Shown here: positions 57,367-64,000 of the stretch, piece after piece | How positions within the stretch are numbered: position 1 is the first letter of the stretch | Layout: every line of letters starts with the position of its first letter | Assembly (NCBI GenBank): GCA_963791315.1 | Contig: CAWBRQ010000011.1 | Span: 73,903 to 137,902, forward strand | Direction: 5' to 3' | Length of the DNA: 64,000 nt | Source: JACCZX01 sp963791315 | GTDB lineage: Bacteria > Pseudomonadota > Gammaproteobacteria > Burkholderiales > Burkholderiaceae_F | The notes under the pieces: model-generated | Database searches by the model: none | Seen by the model: only the letters and a program-made list of their open reading frames with translations | Told to the model about the DNA's origin: nothing | Made by a program: the position numbers and the translations under genes

Positions 57367-58685
57367 GCGCGGTCGAGTCTCCCGCGCTGGCCGAGGTACT
57401 GCGGTACGCGGCCACGGCCTGGCAATCTTTTCGATCGGGCCGATCGCTTGACCGCGCGCTGGCAACCGCGCTTGCCGAGCATCAGCAGCTAAGACCCGCC
57501 GTACAAGACGCGATGTACACCGCGGTCCGTCATCTCGCGGCAAGTGAACGCATCGTCGAGCGGCTCGCCGCTCGACCTCCCGCGAGCGACGTGGCGGCGC
57601 TGCTCGCGGTGTCGCTCGCTCAGTTGCAACGCGAAGCGCATGCGCCCCATACGGTTGTGGACCAAGCAGTGCGCGCTGCGCAACTGGCTGGGCATTCGTC
57701 GGCGGCATCGGGCTTCGTCAATGCGGTGCTACGCAACTTTTTGCGTCAGCGCGCGGCGCTGCTAGCTGAGCTGCAGAGCGATGCCAGCGTTCGATACAAC
57801 CTGCCCGCGTGGTGGATCGAGCGTCTGCGGGGCGAGTATCCGAATGACTGGTCGTGGGTTGGCGAGTCGCAACAACAGATGCCGCCGCTCGTGCTGCGCG
57901 TCAACGCAATGCGACTCACGGCCGACGAGTACCTCGCGCGACTGGCGGAGCTTGGGCTCGAAGCGACTCGGGTCGGCGCGCACGCGATCTGGTTGCATCA
58001 ACCGCGGCCGGTCGCCGACATCCCCGGGTTTCGAAGCGGCGACGTGTCGGTCCAAGACGGGGGCGCGCAACTGGCCGCACCATGGCTCGGCGCCAAGTCG
58101 GGCATGCGCGTGCTTGATGTCTGTGCCGCGCCGGGCAGCAAGACTGCGCATTTGGCCGAACTCGGGGTTACCGATTTGACGGCTATCGACGTGGATGCTG
58201 GACGCGCCGAGCGGATTGCTGAAAATCTCCGTCGCGGTCACTTGAACGCCCGGGTCATTGTGGGTGATGCCGCCCAACCGGAGGCATGGATCGCGGCCAG
58301 CGGCGGCGGGTCGTTTAGCCGGATCCTGCTGGATGCACCTTGCACTGCCTCTGGAATCGTGCGCCGTCATCCCGACATTCCTTGGTTAAGGCGTCCGGCT
58401 GATGTTGCGCAATTGACAAAGGTGCAACGCGAATTGCTGGACGCTTTATGGCCGCTGCTAGAGGTGGGTGGTAGGCTGCTTTACGTCGTTTGCTCGCTGT
58501 TTCCGGAAGAAGGACGCGAGCAGATTGCTCGCTTTGGCGAGCGGCGACCTGACGCGCGCCAATGTCATTTGCCGGCGTCGCAGTTGCTGCCGGTATCAGC
58601 CGCTGACGTGTCCGCGTGGCAGGGCTCGAGTCTGCCGACGCTGCATGACGGCTTTTTCTACGCGTTGCTTGAGAAGACCGGATGA
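57363..58685 (+). CDS. rsmB: 16S rRNA (cytosine-967-C5)-methyltransferase
   Basis: A 440-residue protein with a GTG start overlapping the fmt stop. The N-terminal NusB-like RNA-binding domain (TAVRHLAASERIVERLAAR, HTVVDQAVRAAQLAGHSSAA, SGFVNAVLRNFLRQ) is followed by the SAM methyltransferase domain: VLDVCAAPGSKTAHLAELG, LDAPCTASGIVRRHPDIPWL with the catalytic Cys, and LLYVVCSLFPEEG with the second Cys. It modifies C967 of 16S rRNA. It overlaps the DUF4390 gene by four bases. Confidence 0.95.
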   Translation: MSAVESPALAEVLRYAATAWQSFRSGRSLDRALATALAEHQQLRPAVQDAMYTAVRHLAASERIVERLAARPPASDVAALLAVSLAQLQREAHAPHTVVDQAVRAAQLAGHSSAASGFVNAVLRNFLRQRAALLAELQSDASVRYNLPAWWIERLRGEYPNDWSWVGESQQQMPPLVLRVNAMRLTADEYLARLAELGLEATRVGAHAIWLHQPRPVADIPGFRSGDVSVQDGGAQLAAPWLGAKSGMRVLDVCAAPGSKTAHLAELGVTDLTAIDVDAGRAERIAENLRRGHLNARVIVGDAAQPEAWIAASGGGSFSRILLDAPCTASGIVRRHPDIPWLRRPADVAQLTKVQRELLDALWPLLEVGGRLLYVVCSLFPEEGREQIARFGERRPDARQCHLPASQLLPVSAADVSAWQGSSLPTLHDGFFYALLEKTG

Positions 58686-59304
58686 AACCGATCATCGCGC
58701 CAAGATTTGCGGCGGCATTGCTGGCATGGCCGCTGTGGCTCGCCACCGGCGCCCTTTCCTTCGCGCCGCCGTGCGCGTTGGCCGACGAACGGATCGGCGT
58801 GATGGCGGCTGCCCTCGAACCGGTGCGCGATCCGCAAACCCCCGTCGGCGATGCACTGCTGCTCAATGCCACGTTCGAGTTCGAGATGCCGCAGGCGCTC
58901 GAAGAGGCGGTGCAAAAGGGGATCGCACTCTATTTCAATATCGAATTCGAGTTGTTTCGCAAGCGCTGGTACTGGTTGGATCGAAAGGTCGCTTCGAGCA
59001 CGCTTGACGTATCGCTTGTCGTACAGTCCGCTGACGCGGCAATATCGACTGGCTCGTGGCGGACTGTCGCAGTCGTTCGAATCGCTCGATGAAGCGTTGG
59101 CGCTTTTGAAAGAGTGTTCGAAATTGGAAGGTGGCTGACAAGAGCATATTGAGTCCGCGCGACGAATACGACGCTCAGGTGCGAATGCGGCTCGATGTCA
59201 ATCAACTGCCAAAGCCATTCCAGGTGAATGCGATTACCAGCCGCGAGTGGACGCTGGCATCGGATTGGCGTGAAGTGCCGGTCCCCCCTGAACTTACCCG
59301 CTAA
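58682..59304 (+). CDS. DUF4390 family secreted protein (frameshifted)
   Basis: About 207 residues with a signal peptide (LLAWPLWLATGALSFAPPCA). The conserved part reads LLLNATFEFEMPQALEEAVQ, GIALYFNIEFELFRKRWYWL, then in other frames SYSPLTRQYRLARGGLSQSF and QVRMRLDVNQLPKPFQVNAI. Frame changes lie near 59005 and 59130. The family is found in this position between rsmB and the NtrY-type kinase in Betaproteobacteria; its function is unknown. Confidence 0.82.
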
Positions 59305-59311
59305 AGGCGCG

Positions 59312-61705
59312 ATGAAATACGTAGCGAGCAGCCGGCTGGCGCACATGCTGCCTCGGGCGCTTCGTTACGGCCTGCTTGCCGCCCTTGCGGTGGGGGGTGT
59401 GTTGCTGTTCCTGTTGGCATCTGCCAGCGGCAACACGGCTTTCTTCGAGCGCAACTATCCGCTGCTGCTTGGTGTCAATGGCGTGATTGCCGCGCTGCTC
59501 TTCGTCCTAGTGCTGGCGCTGATTCGCCGGCTCGTGCTGAGGTTGCGCGCGAAGCAGTTTGGAGCGCGGATGATGATGCGGTTCACGGTCGCGTTCGCGC
59601 TGATGGGTGTATTGCCCGGTGTGCTGATCTATGTGGTTTCCACTCAGTTTCTGTCGCGCTCGATCGAGTCCTGGTTTGACGTGCGCGTGGATCGTGCACT
59701 GGATTCGGGTCTCACACTCGGTCGTGCTGCACTCGACAATCTGAAGGACGACGTCAGCAACAAGGCGCGCAATTGGGCGCTCGAACTGTCCGACATCGCC
59801 GGATTCGTCGCAGGTTTCGCTGTTGAATCGATTGCGCGAGCAGGGCGGAATACAGGACGCGCTGGTGGTTAGTGGCAGCGGACAGTTGATCGGAGCCAGT
59901 GGTTCACGGCTGTCCGAGCTGGTACCCGAAGTTCCGTCCAATACTGAGTTGCGTCAGGCGCGCGCGCGCCTCATTTTTGCGACGATCGAGGGCGAGGCCG
60001 GCGCACTTGAACCACGTCACGGTTTGCGCGCGCGCGTAATCGTTCCGATCCCGGCACCTGCCTCTCCAGTGTCCGCCAACGGGTCTTCCGCCAAATTAGG
60101 AACGCTGCGCAACGACCCCAAGGCCGCTTCGGCTTTCGCGAGCATCGTCCCGCCCAATGAAACCCGATTCTTGCAGCTGATCCAACCGGTGCCGCCATCG
60201 ATTGCGGCTAATGCGGAGGCGTTGCAAAACGGATATCGCGAGTACCAGGAATTGTCACTTGCTCGCCAGGGACTGCAGACGATCTATGGGCTGACGCTCA
60301 CGCTGACCCTGCTGTTATCGATCTTCGCAGCGATAGCGTCGAGCGTGCTGCTGGCAAGCTCGATGACCGCGCCTCTGTTGCAAGTCGCAGAAGGTACGAA
60401 AGCGGTTGCCGAGGGCGACTACCGGCAGGTTCGCGAGTTTCCGGGTAACGATGAGTTGAACCTGCTGACGCAGTCGTTCAACGCGATGACGCGCCAGTTG
60501 ACAGAAGCACGCGATCAGGTGGAGAGAAAACAGCGTGAGGTCGAAAACGCGAAGACTTATCTGGAGCGTGTGCTGGCCAATCTGTCGGCGGGGGTTGTCG
60601 TACTTAACAAGGATTTCGATCTCGTCACAGCCAATCATGGCGCCTCGCGCATCCTCGGCTATTCGTTGATGCAGCAGGCCGATCGACCTTTGAGTGAGAT
60701 CGATGCGGCGTTGTCGGTTGCGCTCGCGACCGCGTTTGCAGACCACGCGCTGACGGCATCGCCAAAAGATTCGTGGCAGCAGCAGGTCGAAGTCAAACGC
60801 GCGCTGGCTCCGTCGCCGCTCGATTTGGAGAAGGTCACTAAGTCGGGCACAGCGGGCGAGCCGCTGATGCTGCTCGCGCGCGGGCTCACGTTTGCCGCTC
60901 GATGACGGACTCGGCTATGTCGTCGTATTTGACGACATCACGCAGGTCATTTCGGCGCAGCGCGCGTTGGCGTGGGGCGAGGTTGCCAGACGCCTGGCGC
61001 ACGAAATCAAGAATCCTCTGACGCCGATTCAGCTGGCGGCCGAGCGCTTGCAGATGAAGCTGATACGAGAAGTTGTCGCAGCCCGACGCCGATGTGTTGA
61101 AGCGCGGCACATCGACGATCGTCAATCAAGTGACGGCGATGAAGCGAATGGTCGACGATTTCCGCGACTACGCTCGCGTGCCGCCGGCCAGGTTGTCGCC
61201 GCTTGCGTTAAACACGCTGGTCGAGGAAGTCGCGGCGCTTTACGGGTCAGAGGCCGGCACCGGCGGGATTCAGCTATCGCTGCGGCCCGGGCTACCGCTG
61301 ATCGAAGGCGATGCCACGCAGCTGCGGCAGGTGATTCACAACCTGCTCGTCAATTCGCAGGACGCGTTGGCCGGGCGGGTCGATGCGCGCATTCAGGTGC
61401 GAACCGAGTTGGTGGAAATCGAAGAAGCCAACACCAAGGCGCGCGCAGTGCGATTGGCCGTGGAAGACAATGGGCCGGGGTTTCCGGCGAATATACTTCG
61501 GCGTGCGTTCGAGCCATATGTCACGAGCAAGTCAGGCGGTACCGGCCTTGGACTCGCGATGGTGAAGAAGATCGTCGACGAGCATGGTGCTCGCATCGAA
61601 GTCGTCAACCGCGGTGGCGCGGGACAGAGTGGCGGCGCAATCGTTACGATTGTTTTTCGGCGGCTGGCCGAGGTCAGCGCAGTCCCGGCGCTGTTCGCGG
61701 CTTAG
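59312..61705 (+). CDS. ntrY: NtrY-type sensor histidine kinase (frameshifted)
   Basis: About 797 residues: three or four membrane helices, a periplasmic loop, a HAMP domain (SSMTAPLLQVAEGTKAVAEG), a PAS domain (LERVLANLSAGVVVLNKDFD), an H-box LAWGEVARRLAHEIKNPLTP, and an ATPase with QVIHNLLVNSQDAL and GPGFPANILRRAFEPYVTSK. Frame changes lie near 59810, 60890 and 61070. The kinase belongs to the nitrogen/redox NtrY family and is paired with the following regulator. The gene symbol is family-level. Confidence 0.85.
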
Positions 61706-61784
61706 CTGGCGACATGAGGTTTCGCTTGTCGCAGCGCGCGGCGTAAGCTGGCGTACTCATTTGCAGGAAGCTTATTGATCGGTC

Positions 61785-62576
61785 ATGGCTAACATCCTCG
61801 TCGTTGACGACGAAATCGGTATTCGAGAGCTGCTATCAGAGATTCTGGCCGATGAAGGCCATTCGGTGCTAACAGCGGAGAATGCAGCGGCGGCACGCTC
61901 CGCACGCGGCCGCGAGGAGCTCGACCTCGTTCTGCTCGATATCTGGATGCCCGACACCGACGGCGTCACGCTATTGAAGGAATGGGCCTCGACGGGACAG
62001 CTGACGATGCCCGTCATCATGATGTCGGGTCACGCAACCATCGATACCGCGGTGGAAGCGACGCGCTTTGGCGCGCTCGAGTTCCTGGAGAAGCCGATTG
62101 CGATGACGCGCCTGCTGACCGCGGTGCGCTCCGGGCCTGGAGCGCGGGCGAGTGATGCGCAATCTGCGGATGGCGGTGCCCACAGCCCTCACCGCCGTTG
62201 GAATTGCGCCGACTGCCGCGCCCATGTCCGAAGCCGACAATGCGGCGGCCAAGCAAGTAGAGGTCGCTCAGCCGAACGAACACAACGGCGTGGCGCTGGA
62301 TCAGCCGTTGCGCGATGCGCGTGATCAGTTCGAGCGCGTGTACTTCGAATATCACCTGGTGCGCGAGAAGCTACAGCATGACGCGCGTCGCCGACCGGGC
62401 CGGGCTCGAGCGCACGCATTTGTATCGCAAATTGAAGCAGCTGGGTATCGAGCTTGTCGCGTGGTTCAAGACGCAACGATCGTGCGCCGATGATGTGCCT
62501 ACCGCACACGAGATGCCGAGCTGCGCGCAGCGAGCCTCCGGTCTACTCCCAACGCAGCCACGAGTACGACGACTAG
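61785..62576 (+). CDS. NtrX-like response regulator without AAA+ domain (frameshifted)
   Basis: A receiver domain (ILVVDDEIGIRELLSEILAD, phosphoacceptor Asp52 in LVLLDIWMPDTDG, FLEKPIAM) is joined by a linker of about 60 residues to a Fis-type helix-turn-helix (LRDARDQFERVYFEYHLVRE, then MTRVADRAGLERTHLYRKLK). The sigma-54-interacting AAA+ domain of full NtrX is absent: the linker is read in one frame and has no room for it. Frame changes lie near 62130, 62375 and 62455, with the natural TAG at 62574-62576. About 263 residues. It pairs with the upstream kinase. Confidence 0.75.
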
Positions 62577-62605
62577 ATAACGGCGCCTGCTCGCCCCGCG
62601 GTTTC

Positions 62606-64000
62606 ATGAAGATCATCATCGTCGGCGCCGGCGGGTCGGCACTTCGGTCGCCGAAGCGTTGGTTTCGGAAGCAAACGACATCACGGTGATCGACAGCCGA
62701 CGGCGCGCGCGTTGCGGAGCTGCAAAATAGGTTCGACCTGCGCGGGCTGGTCGGCAATGCAGCGCTGCCGTCGACTTTGCAGGCAGGCGGCGCAGCTGAT
62801 GCCGACATGCTGATCGCGGTCACGGCCTATCGACGAGACGAACTTGGTGGCCTGCAAAGTCGCCGCTGATCTTTACAACATTCCGACTCGTATCGCGCGT
62901 GTGCGCAACATCGAATTGCAGCAGCACCCGCGACTGATGGGCGAGGGTGGCTTCCGCGCGACGCAAGTGATATTCCCCGAGCAGACGGTGACCGACTATC
63001 TGCTGAAGCTTGTCGACTTTCCGGAAGCTTTGCAGGTACTCGAGTTTGCCGACGGACGGGCCAGCTTGATTGCGGTCAAGGCATTCGCTGGTGGGCCGCT
63101 GGTATCGCAGCCGATCAAGGAGCTGCGGCGTCACATTCCGAGTGTCGATACGCGCATCGTCGCGCTGTTTCGCGACGACGCCAGCGTGCGCGTTGACGGC
63201 GACACGATGATCCTGCCGGGCGACGAAGTGTTTTTCCTGGCAGCGACGCGCGACGTGCGCGCTGTGATGAACGAGCTGCGCCGCATGGAACGCGCGGTGC
63301 GAACGCGTGATGATCGCCGGTGGCGGCAACATCGGCTTGCGGTTTGCCCGCGCACTATCCACCGGCGAAGGTCTCGACGTAGCGCGGCAAAGTTCATCGT
63401 GAAGCTCATCGAGACCAACAAGCGACGTGCCGAATTTCTTGCGCAGCAGACGCCGCCCGACGTGCTTGTGCTGCTACGGCGACGCGACCGATGAGGAGTT
63501 GCTGCTGCAGGAAGGCGTCGCACGATGTCGATCTGTTCGTCGCGCTGACCAACGACGACGAGAACAACATCATGAGCTCGCTGCTCGCGAAGCGGCTCGG
63601 AGCGCGCCGGGTGATCTCGCTGATCAATCGCAAGAGCTACGGTGATCTGATGCAGGGCGGCCAGATCGATATCGCGATTTCACCGTCCTACGTGACGATG
63701 TCAGCGCTGCTGCGCTTCGTCCGACGCGGCGATGTGGTGGTCGCGCACAGCTTGCGTCGGGCCGCCGCCGAAGCGCTGGAGCTGATCGCCCACGGTGACG
63801 CCCGGAGCTCGCGCGTTATCGGCAAGACGATCGAACAGATCGAGATGCCGCGCGGCGTGATCGATCGGGGCGATCGTCCGCGGTCATGGGCGATGCGCGC
63901 AGGTGTTAATGGCCCACCATGATATGGTCATCGAACCCGAGGATCATTTGATCATCTTCGTCGAGAACAAGAGAGTGATCGCGCGCGTGGAGAAGATGTT
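62606..64000 (+). CDS. trkA: Trk potassium-uptake protein TrkA (frameshifted, runs off the window)
   Basis: Starts MKIIIVGAGG, the first NAD-binding motif. It continues in changing frames through VGTSVAEALVSEANDITVID, LVACKVAADLYNIPTRIARV, a TrkA_C domain (PLVSQPIKELRRHIPSVDTR, DGDTMILPGDEVFFLA), the second Rossmann fold (MIAGGGNIGLRFARAL, then KLIETNKRRAEFLAQ) and LFVALTNDDENNIMSSLLAK. It ends near EPEDHLIIFVENKRVIARVE at the window edge. At least seven frame changes are needed (about 62636, 62700, 62825, 63300, 63360, 63470, 63520 and 63870). TrkA is the cytoplasmic NAD-binding gate of Trk K+ channels. The gene usually follows ntrX in Betaproteobacteria. Confidence 0.85.

Noticed and set aside
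1..64000. tRNA, rRNA, CRISPR or complete insertion sequences
   Set aside because: I looked for conserved tRNA arms, rRNA segments, regularly spaced repeats and transposase motifs in the intergenic gaps and saw none.

Overview
The window is a high-GC, gene-dense stretch of chromosome that looks like a betaproteobacterium, most probably Burkholderiales or a close relative. The best support is the right-hand block topB - smg - dprA - LysM protein - def - fmt - rsmB - DUF4390 - ntrY-like kinase - short ntrX-like regulator - trkA, an order typical of that class. A Bug-family solute receptor and a very large NAD-specific glutamate dehydrogenase agree with this. I see no rRNA or tRNA genes, CRISPR array, complete insertion sequence or phage genes.

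Layout: (1) 1-8.1 kb: mixed housekeeping and envelope genes (MFS end, O-methyltransferase with an orphan HicA-like protein, DUF72 protein, glycine-zipper lipoprotein and Gly/Trp/Tyr-rich secreted protein, MaoC-like hydratase, Uup-type ABC-F protein, EamA transporter, periplasmic rhodanese). (2) 8.1-13.8 kb: a peptide-export locus made of an HlyD-type adaptor and a peptidase-C39 ABC exporter, followed on the opposite strand by a 55-codon gene with a textbook double-glycine leader, its likely substrate. Divergent from it is a heavily broken TPR + HD-GYP protein. (3) 13.8-24.9 kb: queC, an SRPBCC protein, an envelope lipoprotein, an ECF sigma factor with a probable membrane anti-sigma factor, an exonuclease/GIY-YIG protein, the giant glutamate dehydrogenase and a ceramidase-like membrane protein. 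(4) 25-38.7 kb: a copper/silver resistance region (cupredoxin, CusF-like protein, small Cys/Met/His protein, CusCBA-type RND efflux system, CopA-type P1B ATPase), interrupted by gene remnants: a partial cusF, a malic enzyme with a large internal deletion, and a piece of a second cusA. (5) 38.7-47.7 kb: a CarF/TMEM189-type lipid desaturase divergent from an XRE regulator with a perfect palindrome between them, then a hydrolase lipoprotein, SET methyltransferase, MFS-spermidine synthase fusion, EAL-HDOD protein, Bug receptor and an unknown secreted protein. (6) 47.7-64 kb: the conserved block above, with a LytS/LytTR two-component pair sitting between def and fmt.

A striking technical property is the number of single-base frameshifts. 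About twenty otherwise well-conserved genes, including essential ones such as topB, need one to seven frame changes to be read through. The pattern (small indels, otherwise intact protein in the next frame, spread over unrelated genes) looks more like indel errors in the assembly than biological decay. For such genes I give the full extent and name the approximate break points. A few loci, such as the malic enzyme/cusA mosaic, involve deletions or joins that sequencing indels cannot explain.

The most interesting lead is the C39 exporter with its convergent double-glycine peptide, followed by the recombinational scar in the metal region and the desaturase/XRE/palindrome unit.
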